From: Gammaproteobacteria bacterium
GTDB lineage: Bacteria > Pseudomonadota > Gammaproteobacteria > HK1
NCBI GenBank assembly: GCA_013042035.1
Contig: JABDQX010000417.1
Span: 1-21,639 of the forward strand
Direction: 5' to 3'
DNA length: 21,639 nt
Every line of letters starts with the position of its first letter. The stretch's first letter is position 1. Position numbers and translations under genes: made by a program. The notes under the pieces are model-generated. The model was not told the DNA's origin. It ran no database searches and saw only the letters and a list, made by a program, of their open reading frames with translations. Below, piece by piece: positions 7,101 through 14,720 of this stretch.

Positions 7101-7958
7101 GTGAGCGAGTCAGCAGTTTCAACGAGTTCGTCCATGGATACACCGGTTGAATACATTCAGCATCACCTGACGAATTTGTGTGTAGGGTGTGATCCGATTA
7201 CTCACAAGCCTTCCTCTCTCATTGATTCCTCTGCATTCTTCATTGACTCATTTCTGATAAGCGCGATGCTGGCTGGACTATTGATGTGGATTGCTTGGAG
7301 GGTGGGCAGAAAGCTAAACGCGGATGAACCTAGCGGTATCCAAAATCTACTTGAGACAATCATTGAATTTGTTAATCAACAGGTCAAAGATATTTTTCCC
7401 GGCTTCAATCCTATTATTGGTCCCTTGGCACTTACCATTTTTGTTTGGGTGTTTCTCATGAACACCATGGATCTTATTCCGGTCGATCTTCTTCCCTGGC
7501 TCTTCGGTTTTGCCGGTGTTCATTACCTAAAAGTAGTTCCCACCACACAGCTGGATGTGACATTTGGTCTTGCTGCCAGCGTATTTGCCCTGATTGTCTA
7601 CTACAATATAAAAGTCAAAGGCGTGCTGGGTTATGCCAAGCAATTTATGACGCATCCCTTCGGCATTTGGCTGTTCCCGGTAAATATCGTTATGACGACC
7701 ATTGAAGAAGTAGCCAAACCCGTTAGCTTGGGGTTGCGGTTGTTTGGGAACATGTTCGCCGGTGAGCTATTATTCATGTTGATAGCACTGCTTGGCGCCT
7801 TTAGCGGTTGGTCGTTGTTTGCGCAACCGACCCAGGTGGTTTTGGGTAGCTTATGGGCCATCTTCCATATTCTGGTGGTTACATTACAAGCATTTATCTT
7901 CATGCTTTTGACCATCGTTTATCTGGCTCTGGCTCACGAAGAGCATGATGAACACTAA
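7101..7958 (+). CDS. atpB: ATP synthase F0 subunit a
   Basis: Subunit a forms the proton half-channels against the c-ring in the inner membrane. I start it at GTG 7101 because GAAGGGG lies about 7 nt upstream; a longer frame from 7062 has no ribosome site and adds unlikely residues. The product is 285 aa (E. coli 271), with five to six membrane segments. The essential arginine is in GLRLFGNMFAGELLF (R213), with the conserved E222, H256 (AIFHILV) and Q263 (TLQAFIF) matching E. coli R210, E219, H245 and Q252. The N-terminal region SMDTPVEYIQHHLTNL is typical of gammaproteobacterial AtpB. A 115-bp gap containing a palindromic repeat separates it from atpI. Confidence 0.96.
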   Translation: MSESAVSTSSSMDTPVEYIQHHLTNLCVGCDPITHKPSSLIDSSAFFIDSFLISAMLAGLLMWIAWRVGRKLNADEPSGIQNLLETIIEFVNQQVKDIFPGFNPIIGPLALTIFVWVFLMNTMDLIPVDLLPWLFGFAGVHYLKVVPTTQLDVTFGLAASVFALIVYYNIKVKGVLGYAKQFMTHPFGIWLFPVNIVMTTIEEVAKPVSLGLRLFGNMFAGELLFMLIALLGAFSGWSLFAQPTQVVLGSLWAIFHILVVTLQAFIFMLLTIVYLALAHEEHDEH

Positions 7959-8004
7959 ATTTTACGTACCGTAGCTATTTTCGATAATGATTTTCCCGGA
8001 TATA

Positions 8005-8034
8005 GCAACAAATAATCGCAACAAATATAGGAGG
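8005..8034 (+). promoter_or_regulatory. Translation-enhancing leader and strong RBS of atpE
   Basis: GCAACAAATA occurs twice in tandem (8005-8014 and 8018-8027, 13-nt period), followed at once by TAGGAGG (8028-8034), the best Shine-Dalgarno match in the operon, 8 nt before the ATG. CA/A-rich unstructured leaders raise translation, and E. coli atpE also has an enhancer before its start. The c subunit is needed in about ten copies per enzyme, which fits. Confidence 0.6.
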
Positions 8035-8042
8035 CCAAACTA

Positions 8043-8339
8043 ATGAGTCCTGCTGATATCGCCATGATCTCCGCCTATACGGCGATAGGTGTGGGTATTA
8101 TTCTTGCCGCTGCCGGTTTGGGTTCTGCTTTAGGTTGGGGCTTGATTTGCTCGAAATATATGGAAGGGATAGCGCGGCAACCGGAAATGCGTCCACAACT
8201 GCTCGGGCAGATGCTGTTCACCGGCGGGCTTATGGAAGCGTTCCCGATGATCGTGTTGGGTATTTCCATGTGGTTTATCTTTGCCAACCCGTTCCTGGGT
8301 GCCGCGCAGGCTTCGGTCGCGGCGGCGATGGGTGGTTAA
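8043..8339 (+). CDS. atpE: ATP synthase F0 subunit c
   Basis: Subunit c forms the rotating proton-carrying ring. The 98-aa hairpin protein has helix 1 (about 8-36, with the small-residue run AAAGLGSALGWG), the polar loop ARQPE (44-48) that contacts gamma and epsilon, and helix 2 with the carboxylate E65 in GGLMEAFPMIVLG. The ion site is Glu, where E. coli has Asp61. The next residues (AFP) lack the Ser/Thr seen after the Glu in sodium-binding rings, so proton coupling is likely. The C-terminus runs past the enteric length with NPFLGAAQASVAAAMGG, giving 98 versus 79 residues. Translation should be strong because of the leader described separately. Confidence 0.97.
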   Translation: MSPADIAMISAYTAIGVGIILAAAGLGSALGWGLICSKYMEGIARQPEMRPQLLGQMLFTGGLMEAFPMIVLGISMWFIFANPFLGAAQASVAAAMGG

Positions 8340-8419
8340 ACCGTAAAACGTAGAAAAGAGGCGATCCATCGTGGCCGAAGTGGCGACGTGCTACGAATAT
8401 TGACTGTGGAGAGGCAGAC

Positions 8420-8890
8420 GTGAACTTAACCGCAACGTTGATCCCCCAGATGGTGGTCTTCGGGGTGCTTGTATGGTTTATCAGGCAATTCCTCTGGGAT
8501 CCGATTCTTAGAACTTTGGATGATCGGAAAAAACGTATTGCCGATGGACTGGCGGCTGCGGAGCGAGGGCATCACGAGAAAGAACTGGCCGACAGGCGCG
8601 CCAAGGAGATCCTCCATAATGCCAAGGAGCAGGCCGCCGCTATTATCAATCAGGCCCATAAGCGAGCGGATGAGATTGTCGACGAGTCAAAGGAAAATGC
8701 TCGAACGGAAGGTGAACGCCTGATTACAGCGGCTCAATCCGAGATCGAGCAGGAAAGGAATCGTGCAAGAGAGCAACTTCGCGGGGAGATTACGGAAATC
8801 GCTCTGGCGGGAGTCAAACAAGTGCTGATGCGTGAAGTGGATATTAACGCGCACAACAAAGTATTCGAAGAATTGGCAAGTAAGCTCTAA
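8420..8890 (+). CDS. atpF: ATP synthase F0 subunit b
   Basis: Subunit b is the peripheral stalk that holds F1 to subunit a; two copies form a coiled coil. The product is 156 aa, the same as E. coli AtpF. It has one N-terminal membrane helix (about 8-25, IPQMVVFGVLVWFIRQFLW), followed by a long charged helix rich in Ala, Glu, Lys and Arg (30-130) typical of the dimerisation and delta-binding domain. The start is GTG with GGAGAGG about 6 nt upstream. It lies 80 nt after atpE, and a 94-nt gap with a hairpin repeat precedes atpH. Confidence 0.96.
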   Translation: MNLTATLIPQMVVFGVLVWFIRQFLWDPILRTLDDRKKRIADGLAAAERGHHEKELADRRAKEILHNAKEQAAAIINQAHKRADEIVDESKENARTEGERLITAAQSEIEQERNRAREQLRGEITEIALAGVKQVLMREVDINAHNKVFEELASKL

Positions 8891-8934
8891 GATCTTCCTC
8901 CCAACCCGATACAGCTCGGAACCGAATAAATGCT

Positions 8935-8983
8935 CCACGAGAATTTCCTGATCGTTTTGTTCAAGATTCTCGCGATAAAAGAC
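8935..8983 (+). repeat. Hairpin repeat B, copy 1 (before atpH)
   Basis: Positions 8950-8983 match 9561-9594 at 30 of 34 bases, all four differences being transitions. Similarity extends left to 8935 with a one-base gap. It contains the inverted repeat CGAGAAT (8938-8944)/ATTCTCG (8966-8972) and ends GCGATAAAAGAC just one base before the atpH ATG, taking the place where a ribosome site should be. Confidence 0.8.
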
Positions 8984-8984
8984 C

Positions 8985-9533
8985 ATGGCTGAAAAAAACA
9001 CACTGGCGCGTCCTTATGCGATTGCCGTCTTCAAGCAGGCGCAGGAAGAAGGAAAGCTTGATATGTGGCTGGATATGTTGCGGACTCTGGTAACAGTGGC
9101 GGCACATCCCGATATGGCGAAAATCATTAATGATCCCCGTGTATCGAAGCCCAATCTTACGGCGCTTTTACTTGATGTTTCCAAAGGAAGCCTTTCGAAA
9201 ACGGGTGAGAATTTTGTTCGTGTACTTGTAGATGCCAACCGTATGGGGGTTATTCAGGAAATTTCGCGGCTGTTCGAAGATGAACTCGACAAATTTAAAA
9301 AACGCAGTCGTATCGAAGTCATTTCCGCATATCCGCTTACCCCTGCGTATCGACAGGACATCAAGGCAGCGATGATGAAGCGTCTTGGCCGAGAAGTGGA
9401 GATCTCCGTGACGGTGGATAAATCCCTCATCGGAGGAGCTGTAATACATGCTGGGGATGTAGTGATCGACATATCGCTTCGTGGTCGTCTGGCGCGGTTG
9501 GGTCTTGAACTAGGCCAACCTGGCATAGCCTGA
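8985..9533 (+). CDS. atpH: ATP synthase F1 subunit delta
   Basis: Delta caps the alpha/beta hexamer and ties it to the b dimer. The 182-aa product (E. coli 177) has the N-terminal six-helix domain beginning LARPYAIAVFKQAQEEGKLDMW, NDPRVSKPNL as in E. coli, and the C-terminal OSCP/delta signature VDKSLIGGAVIHAGDVVIDISLRGRLARL, the most conserved part of the family (about 144-172). The ATG directly follows hairpin repeat B and has no normal Shine-Dalgarno sequence, so its translation may depend on the repeat or on coupling. A 90-nt gap to atpA holds a second copy of the repeat. Confidence 0.95.
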   Translation: MAEKNTLARPYAIAVFKQAQEEGKLDMWLDMLRTLVTVAAHPDMAKIINDPRVSKPNLTALLLDVSKGSLSKTGENFVRVLVDANRMGVIQEISRLFEDELDKFKKRSRIEVISAYPLTPAYRQDIKAAMMKRLGREVEISVTVDKSLIGGAVIHAGDVVIDISLRGRLARLGLELGQPGIA

Positions 9534-9544
9534 GCCAGAAATGT

Positions 9545-9594
9545 CTACGAAGATTCTTTTGATCGCTTTACTCAAAATTCTCGCGATAAAAGAC
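9545..9594 (+). repeat. Hairpin repeat B, copy 2 (before atpA)
   Basis: Second copy of the repeat before atpH; 9561-9594 is 30/34 identical to 8950-8983, including the 18-mer ATTCTCGCGATAAAAGAC at its right end. The left stem half is CGAAGAT (9548-9554), pairing with ATTCTCG (9577-9583) with one mismatch and one G-U. Here a separate ribosome site (AGAGG, 9612-9616) lies between the repeat and the atpA ATG. Confidence 0.8.
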
Positions 9595-9623
9595 TAAAGA
9601 AATCCGTGTATAGAGGTTAAGCC

Positions 9624-11165
9624 ATGCAACTTACCGCGACGGAAATCAGTGATCTCATCAAAAATAAGATCAAGAACTTTGGAATGGGTGTCGAGGCGCG
9701 CACCGAGGGAACCGTGGTAACGCTCACGGACGGTATTGCCCGCATATATGGATTAAGCGATGTGATGCAAAGTGAAATGATCGCGTTTCCCGGCAACACA
9801 TTCGGTATGGCGCTAAATTTGGAACGGGATTCCGTTGGCGCGGTGATTCTCGGTGATTACGCGCATATCTCCGAGGGCGATGTGGCTAAGTGCACGGGCC
9901 GAATTCTTGAGGTCCCCGTAGGTCGTAATCTATTAGGTAGAGTTGTCAATTCCCTGGGGGAGTCTATTGACGGCAAGGGAGCTATCGAGGCGGAAAGTAC
10001 ATCGCCCATCGAGAAAGTTGCTCCTGGTGTTGTAACGCGCCAGTCGGTCAGCGAGCCGGTTCAGACGGGTCTTAAGGCAATTGATGCTATGGTGCCTGTC
10101 GGACGGGGTCAGCGAGAGTTGATTATTGGTGACCGGCAAACCGGCAAAACGGCTATTGCCATCGACGCCATCATCAATCAGAAGGATACAGGTGTCATTT
10201 GCATTTATGTGGCTATTGGTCAAAAGGCTTCATCGATTGCCGGTGTCGTGCGCAAGCTCGAAGAACACGGTGCAATGGCGCATACCATCGTGGTTGCGGC
10301 GAGTGCATCGGACTCTGCCGCCATGCAGTATATCGCTCCCTATGCCGGTTCCTCCATGGGCGAATACTTTCGTGATCGGGGAGAGGATGCCTTAATCATT
10401 TTCGATGATTTGACCAAGCAGGCATGGGCCTATCGGCAAGTATCCTTGTTGCTGCGCAGGCCACCGGGTCGCGAGGCCTATCCGGGCGATGTTTTTTATT
10501 TACATTCTCGCTTGTTGGAAAGAGCCGCTCGTTTGAGTGCCGACGAGGTAGAGCGGCGAACGAACGGTGAGGTCAAAGGTCGAACAGGGAGTCTGACGGC
10601 GTTGCCTATCATCGAAACTCAGGCGGGAGACGTGTCGGCATTCGTTCCCACCAACGTTATTTCGATTACCGATGGCCAGATTTTCCTGGAGACCGATCTG
10701 TTCAACGCCAACATTCGGCCAGCCATCAATGCCGGATTGTCCGTTTCCCGTGTGGGCGGCGCGGCGCAGACCCCTATCATCAAAAAACTTGGCGGTGGTG
10801 TTCGTTTAGCGCTTGCGCAATATCGAGAGCTTGCCGCCTTTGCTCAGTTTGCCTCCGATCTCGATGAGACGACACGTAAGCAGCTCGAACGCGGTCAGCG
10901 TGTCACCGAAATGATGAAGCAAAAACAATATTCCCCCATGAGTGTCGCGGCGATGGCTGTATCGCTCTTTGCCGTGGACCGGGGGTATTTGGATGACGTG
11001 GAAATGACCAGGGTTGGCGACTTCGAGGAGGCGCTGCAGGCCTATGTGCAGTCGGAGCATGCTGATTTCATGGCGGAGATCAACGCTGCTCCCGATTTCA
11101 ACGATAAAGTCGAAGCCAAACTCAAATCCGCGCTGGAAAACTTCAAAGCTAACCATGCGTGGTAA
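9624..11165 (+). CDS. atpA: ATP synthase F1 subunit alpha
   Basis: Alpha is the non-catalytic nucleotide-binding subunit that alternates with beta in the F1 head. The product is 513 aa, equal to E. coli AtpA, with the beta-barrel domain (about 25-95), Walker A GDRQTGKTA (169-177), Walker B ALIIFDDLTKQAWAYRQ, PPGREAYPGDVFYLHSRLLERAA, and the signature PAINAGLSVSRVGGAAQ carrying the arginine finger. AGAGG lies about 7 nt before the ATG. The TAA at the end overlaps the left arm of a hairpin before atpG. Confidence 0.98.
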   Translation: MQLTATEISDLIKNKIKNFGMGVEARTEGTVVTLTDGIARIYGLSDVMQSEMIAFPGNTFGMALNLERDSVGAVILGDYAHISEGDVAKCTGRILEVPVGRNLLGRVVNSLGESIDGKGAIEAESTSPIEKVAPGVVTRQSVSEPVQTGLKAIDAMVPVGRGQRELIIGDRQTGKTAIAIDAIINQKDTGVICIYVAIGQKASSIAGVVRKLEEHGAMAHTIVVAASASDSAAMQYIAPYAGSSMGEYFRDRGEDALIIFDDLTKQAWAYRQVSLLLRRPPGREAYPGDVFYLHSRLLERAARLSADEVERRTNGEVKGRTGSLTALPIIETQAGDVSAFVPTNVISITDGQIFLETDLFNANIRPAINAGLSVSRVGGAAQTPIIKKLGGGVRLALAQYRELAAFAQFASDLDETTRKQLERGQRVTEMMKQKQYSPMSVAAMAVSLFAVDRGYLDDVEMTRVGDFEEALQAYVQSEHADFMAEINAAPDFNDKVEAKLKSALENFKANHAW

Positions 11166-11207
11166 TGATTTCGCTGCACGAAATCATATAGCCTCGCTCC
11201 GCGAGGC
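11165..11207 (+). repeat. Tandem hairpins between atpA and atpG
   Basis: Two perfect palindromes in a row: ATGATTTCG (11165-11173)/CGAAATCAT (11179-11187) with loop CTGCA, then GCCTCGC (11191-11197)/GCGAGGC (11201-11207) with loop TCC. GGAAAATTATAAA follows. The layout parallels the glmU leader (ATGATTTTG...CAAAATC, CGCGGAG, CAAAATTAT), and the second hairpin shares TCGCTCCGCGAGG with the atpB leader. No T-run follows, so an intrinsic terminator is unlikely. Confidence 0.7.
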
Positions 11208-11236
11208 GGAAAATTATAAATAACGAGTTCTGATCC

Positions 11237-12097
11237 ATGGCTAGCGGAAAAGAAATACGAACCAAGATCAAAAGTATTCAGAATACACGAAAGATCACCC
11301 GTGCCATGGAAATGGTAGCAGCCAGCAAGATGCGTAAGGCCCAGGATCGCATGCGTGCAGCGCGGCCCTATGCCGAGAAGATACGCACCGTTATTGCTCA
11401 CGTGGCTCGGGCTAGCGTGGAATATAAGCACCCGTTTCTTATTGAGCGTGATGCCAAACGGGTCGGGTTCATTATTATATCGACCGATCGTGGTTTGTGT
11501 GGTGGATTGAATGCCAACCTGTTCCGGGCCGTGGTTAAGGATATGGGTGTCTGGCATAAGCGTGGAGCGGATGTGGATATTTGTACCGTTGGTACAAAAT
11601 CCGCCTTGTTTTTCAAGCGCTTTGGCGGCAGCATTGTAGCGCAAACGGCCCATTTGGGAGACGCTCCCGCGCTGGACGCACTTATCGGGGCAGTCAAGGT
11701 GATGTTGGATGCATACCATGAGCATCGCATTGACCGGTTGTTTATTTCCTACAACCAGTTCGTCAGTTCGATGATGCAAAAACCCACGATAGAGCAGCTG
11801 TTGCCACTGACGCCATCGGATGCCCCCGAGCTGAAACACCGTTGGGATTATATCTACGAACCTGATTCCAAGGAGGTCCTCGACCATCTGCTGGAGCGCT
11901 ATATCGAGTCGCTGGTTTACCAGGGGGTCGTGGAAAACATTGCGAGCGAACAGGCTGCCAGAATGGTGGCAATGAAGGCCGCTTCGGATAATGCGGGTGG
12001 GTTGATAGAAGAATTGCAGTTGGCCTACAACAAGGCAAGGCAAGCAGCTATTACACAGGAACTCTCCGAAATTGTTGCCGGCGCGGCAGCCATTTAA
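11237..12097 (+). CDS. atpG: ATP synthase F1 subunit gamma
   Basis: Gamma is the rotating central shaft that links the c-ring to the catalytic head. The 286-aa product (E. coli 287) begins MASGKEIRTKIKSIQNTRKITRAMEMVAASKMRKAQ, the conserved N-terminal coiled-coil half, has the central Rossmann-like part with STDRGLCGGLN (about 86-96), and ends with the other coiled-coil half ARMVAMKAASDNAGGLIEELQLAYNKARQAAITQELSEI, which carries the family signature. The start has only a weak ribosome site (ACGAG, about 11 nt upstream) and lies 30 nt after the second leader hairpin. atpD begins 16 nt downstream. Confidence 0.97.
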   Translation: MASGKEIRTKIKSIQNTRKITRAMEMVAASKMRKAQDRMRAARPYAEKIRTVIAHVARASVEYKHPFLIERDAKRVGFIIISTDRGLCGGLNANLFRAVVKDMGVWHKRGADVDICTVGTKSALFFKRFGGSIVAQTAHLGDAPALDALIGAVKVMLDAYHEHRIDRLFISYNQFVSSMMQKPTIEQLLPLTPSDAPELKHRWDYIYEPDSKEVLDHLLERYIESLVYQGVVENIASEQAARMVAMKAASDNAGGLIEELQLAYNKARQAAITQELSEIVAGAAAI

Positions 12098-12113
12098 TCG
12101 AGGATTTAAGAAA

Positions 12114-13493
12114 ATGAGTACTGGACAAGTGGTAGAAATCATCGGCGCAGTGGTTGATGTTGCATTCCCGCGCGATGCCGTTCCCAAGGTCCACGACGCG
12201 CTGCGAGTCGATGACAAGGATGGCCTTACGTTGGAAGTACAACAGCAAATCGGCGACGGTGTGGTACGTACCATTGCCATGGGATCCACCGATGGGATGC
12301 GACGAGGCTTGACCGTTTCCAATACCGGCGCGCCGATCTCGGTTCCGGTAGGACCCAAGACACTGGGTCGTATCATGAATATTCTGGGTGAGCCGGTGGA
12401 CGAGAAAGGACCGATTGGCGCCGAGAAGACATGGCCGATTCATCGCAAGGCGCCTTCCTTCATTGAGCAGGCCGCGTCCGTTGAGATTCTGGAAACGGGT
12501 ATTAAGGTTATTGACCTGATTTGTCCCTTCAACAAGGGTGGTAAGGTAGGATTGTTTGGTGGTGCTGGTGTGGGAAAAACCGTGATGCTCATGGAGTTGA
12601 TTCGCAATATCGCCATAGAGCACGCCGGTTACTCCGTATTTGCCGGAGTGGGGGAGCGTACCCGCGAAGGCAACGATTTCTACCACGAGATGACCGAGTC
12701 CAATGTCATCGACAAGGTGGCGCTTGTGTATGGTCAAATGAACGAACCCCCTGGGAATCGTCTGCGAGTGGCGCTGACGGGGCTCACGATGGCCGAATTT
12801 TTTCGGGATGAGGGTCGCGATGTATTGCTGTTTATCGACAATATTTATCGCTACACCCTGGCAGGGACGGAGGTTTCCGCGTTGCTGGGCCGGATGCCAT
12901 CGGCGGTGGGATATCAGCCAACGCTGGCCGAGGAAATGGGTGCCTTACAGGAACGCATCACATCCACCAAGACCGGTTCCATCACCTCCATCCAGGCGGT
13001 TTATGTACCTGCCGACGATTTGACCGACCCTTCACCGGCAACGACCTTTGCCCATCTGGATGCCACTATCGTGCTGTCGCGGCAAATCGCGGAGCTTGGC
13101 ATTTATCCTGCGGTGGATCCCCTGGATTCCACCAGTCGACAACTGGATCCGTTGGTTGTTGGCGCCGAGCATTACAAGGTTGCTCGTGACGTACAGGGAA
13201 TTTTGCAGCGCTACAAGGAATTGAGTGACATCATCGCTATTCTCGGAATGGACGAACTTTCCGACGAAGACAGGCAAGTGGTGGGTCGTGCACGCAAAAT
13301 TCAGCGTTTCCTGTCGCAGCCGTTCTTTGTGGCGGAAGTCTTCACGGGTTCTTCCGGAAAATACGTATCACTGAAAGACACTATTGCCGGTTTCAAGGCG
13401 ATTGTGGAAGGTGAGATGGACAATCTGCCGGAGCAGGCTTTTTACATGGTAGGTTCCATTGAGGAAGCTCAGGAAAAGGCCAAGACGTTATAA
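12114..13493 (+). CDS. atpD: ATP synthase F1 subunit beta
   Basis: Beta carries the three catalytic ATP sites. From ATG 12114, with GAGGA about 9 nt upstream, the product is 459 aa (E. coli 460). A TTG at 12072 would extend it by 14 residues into the end of atpG and is unlikely. Seen are Walker A GGAGVGKT (149-156), the catalytic-glutamate motif GVGERTREGNDFYHEM (179-194, E182), Walker B DVLLFIDNIYRYTLAGTEVSALLGRMPSAVGYQPTLAEEMG in successive conserved blocks, the Pro-Ala-Thr signature region PSPATTFAHLD, and the DELSDED contact loop. All catalytic parts are intact. An unusual 208-bp spacer follows before atpC. Confidence 0.98.
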   Translation: MSTGQVVEIIGAVVDVAFPRDAVPKVHDALRVDDKDGLTLEVQQQIGDGVVRTIAMGSTDGMRRGLTVSNTGAPISVPVGPKTLGRIMNILGEPVDEKGPIGAEKTWPIHRKAPSFIEQAASVEILETGIKVIDLICPFNKGGKVGLFGGAGVGKTVMLMELIRNIAIEHAGYSVFAGVGERTREGNDFYHEMTESNVIDKVALVYGQMNEPPGNRLRVALTGLTMAEFFRDEGRDVLLFIDNIYRYTLAGTEVSALLGRMPSAVGYQPTLAEEMGALQERITSTKTGSITSIQAVYVPADDLTDPSPATTFAHLDATIVLSRQIAELGIYPAVDPLDSTSRQLDPLVVGAEHYKVARDVQGILQRYKELSDIIAILGMDELSDEDRQVVGRARKIQRFLSQPFFVAEVFTGSSGKYVSLKDTIAGFKAIVEGEMDNLPEQAFYMVGSIEEAQEKAKTL

Positions 13494-13549
13494 TTAACGA
13501 GGACGGAGCCGCAACCAAGGTGGGGGATGGATAAGGCGGTATACTTTTA

Positions 13550-13582
13550 CGCCTGTATTTTAGATTTTCGGCACAACAGGCG
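13550..13582 (+). other. Hairpin in the long atpD-atpC spacer
   Basis: CGCCTGT (13550-13556) pairs perfectly with ACAGGCG (13576-13582) across a 19-nt loop. It lies in the 208-bp gap 13494-13701, where other bacteria have only tens of bases. A TATACT (13540-13545) stands just before it without a good -35. No T-run follows. It could reduce epsilon expression relative to beta (1:3 in the enzyme) or be a decayed insertion. No ORF is supported in the gap. Confidence 0.35.
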
Positions 13583-13701
13583 CTGATGCTATTGAAGTGT
13601 GTAACGTTGCCAATGGTAAACGTAATTTCCAATGCCATTCGGTGCTTCGGCTGCTTTCAAAACCAAAGAAGCGACTCGTTCGAGGTATAGGGTATCTAGC
13701 C

Positions 13702-14124
13702 ATGGCGATGCTTATTCATCTGGATATTGTCAGCGCGGAAGCGGAAATCTTTTCCGGGCAGGCCGAGATGGTCTTTGCGCCGGCGATGATGGGTGAGGTT
13801 GGTATTGCGCCTCGTCACGCACCGTTGATTACTCAACTCAAACCGGGCGAGGTACGTGTGCAGATGCCAGGTGGTAACCACCAATCATTTTACGTATCCG
13901 GTGGTATCCTGGAAGTTCAACCTCACGTTATTACAGTGTTGTCGGATACCGCTTTGCGGGCGCACGATATCGATGAAGCTGCGGCTCTGGCCGCCAAGGA
14001 ACAGGCTGAACAGGCAATGCGGGATCAGACTTCTGAGATGGAATACGCAGCAGCGGAGGCGGCATTGGTCGAGGCTACCGCTCAGCTAACGATTCTCAAA
14101 CGTGTCAAGAAAATCGCTCATTAA
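13702..14124 (+). CDS. atpC: ATP synthase F1 subunit epsilon
   Basis: Epsilon is part of the rotor and an inhibitor of ATP hydrolysis. From ATG 13702 the product is 140 aa (E. coli 139). It begins MAMLIHLDIVSAEAEIFSG like the E. coli protein, has the beta-sandwich block GEVGIAPRHAPLITQLKPGEVRV and YVSGGILEVQPHVITVLSDTALRAHDID, and the C-terminal helical hairpin rich in Ala and Glu (from about 93). A frame extending to 13597 would add 35 basic residues unlike any epsilon subunit and is rejected. The ribosome site is poor, with AGGG about 8 nt upstream. The FKBP gene begins 8 nt after the stop. Confidence 0.96.
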   Translation: MAMLIHLDIVSAEAEIFSGQAEMVFAPAMMGEVGIAPRHAPLITQLKPGEVRVQMPGGNHQSFYVSGGILEVQPHVITVLSDTALRAHDIDEAAALAAKEQAEQAMRDQTSEMEYAAAEAALVEATAQLTILKRVKKIAH

Positions 14125-14132
14125 CGAATAGT

Positions 14133-14624
14133 ATGCCCAATCAAATCGTCGAGCCCAATAAGGTTGTTTATCTTACCTATGAGATAAAAGATGCGACCAA
14201 CCATGAGATCCTCGAGCACACGGATATGCCGGTTGGCTATGTCCATGGCGTTGGGAGCGATCTGTTTGAGAAGATTGAGCAAAGTCTCGAAGGTCGCGGG
14301 AGTGGCGATACGGTACATGTGACGCTAAATCCCGAAGAGGCTTTTGGCCTACACGATCCCACGCTTACTTTTACGGACGATGTCGAAAACGTTCCCCCCG
14401 AATACCGGCAGCTCGGTGCCGAGGCCATCTTTGAAAATGAGCGGAGTGAGCAGGTGACGATGGTCGTCAGCCGCATTGCAGACGGGAAATTAACCCTGGA
14501 TGGCAATCATCCTTTGGCCGGCAAAACCGTTATCTTTCGCGTTACGATATCCTCTATTCGGGATGCCAGCAAGGAAGAGATCAAGCGTGGTTCTCCCGAT
14601 GACCACCATCCACCGCTGCATTGA
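14133..14624 (+). CDS. FKBP-type peptidyl-prolyl isomerase, SlyD/FkpB-like
   Basis: The 163-aa product is a cytoplasmic FKBP proline isomerase with chaperone character. FKBP parts flank an inserted IF domain: KVVYLTYEIKDA (10-21), MPVGYVHGVGSDLFEKIEQSLEGRGSGDTVHVTLNPEEAFG (32-72), the insert (about 73-120), and LDGNHPLAGKTVIFRVTISSI (122-142), where GNHPLAGK is the hallmark of SlyD/FkpB proteins. The tail is short (DDHHPPLH) and lacks the long metal-binding His/Cys extension of SlyD. It sits only 8 nt after atpC without a good ribosome site, so it probably belongs to the atp transcript; in E. coli glmU follows atpC without such a gene. I leave the symbol empty because slyD and fkpB cannot be told apart here. 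Confidence 0.92.
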   Translation: MPNQIVEPNKVVYLTYEIKDATNHEILEHTDMPVGYVHGVGSDLFEKIEQSLEGRGSGDTVHVTLNPEEAFGLHDPTLTFTDDVENVPPEYRQLGAEAIFENERSEQVTMVVSRIADGKLTLDGNHPLAGKTVIFRVTISSIRDASKEEIKRGSPDDHHPPLH

Positions 14625-14664
14625 AAGTTTAGCCCGATACGGCCGGAGCCAAAATAAGGTTTCG

Positions 14665-14676
14665 GCGATAAAAGAC
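14665..14676 (+). repeat. Remnant of repeat B before glmU
   Basis: GCGATAAAAGAC here is identical to the last 12 bases of the repeats before atpH (8972-8983) and atpA (9583-9594). The preceding TTCG also resembles their TTCTC. The rest of the repeat is not recognisable, so this may be a decayed copy or chance. Confidence 0.35.
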
Positions 14677-14720
14677 TGGCTATTGCCGCAACCGCTTCTG
14701 TTCCACGCCTGAATACCATA

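Noticed and set aside
8371..8403. Ten-codon leader ORF (MAEVATCYEY) between atpE and atpF
   Set aside because: A GTG with a purine-rich upstream stretch exists, but nothing shows attenuation or conservation; too short to support.
11042..12376. Long minus-strand frame (444 codons) across atpA, atpG and atpD
   Set aside because: Antisense to three intact ATP synthase genes with no recognisable motifs; shadow of strong codon bias.
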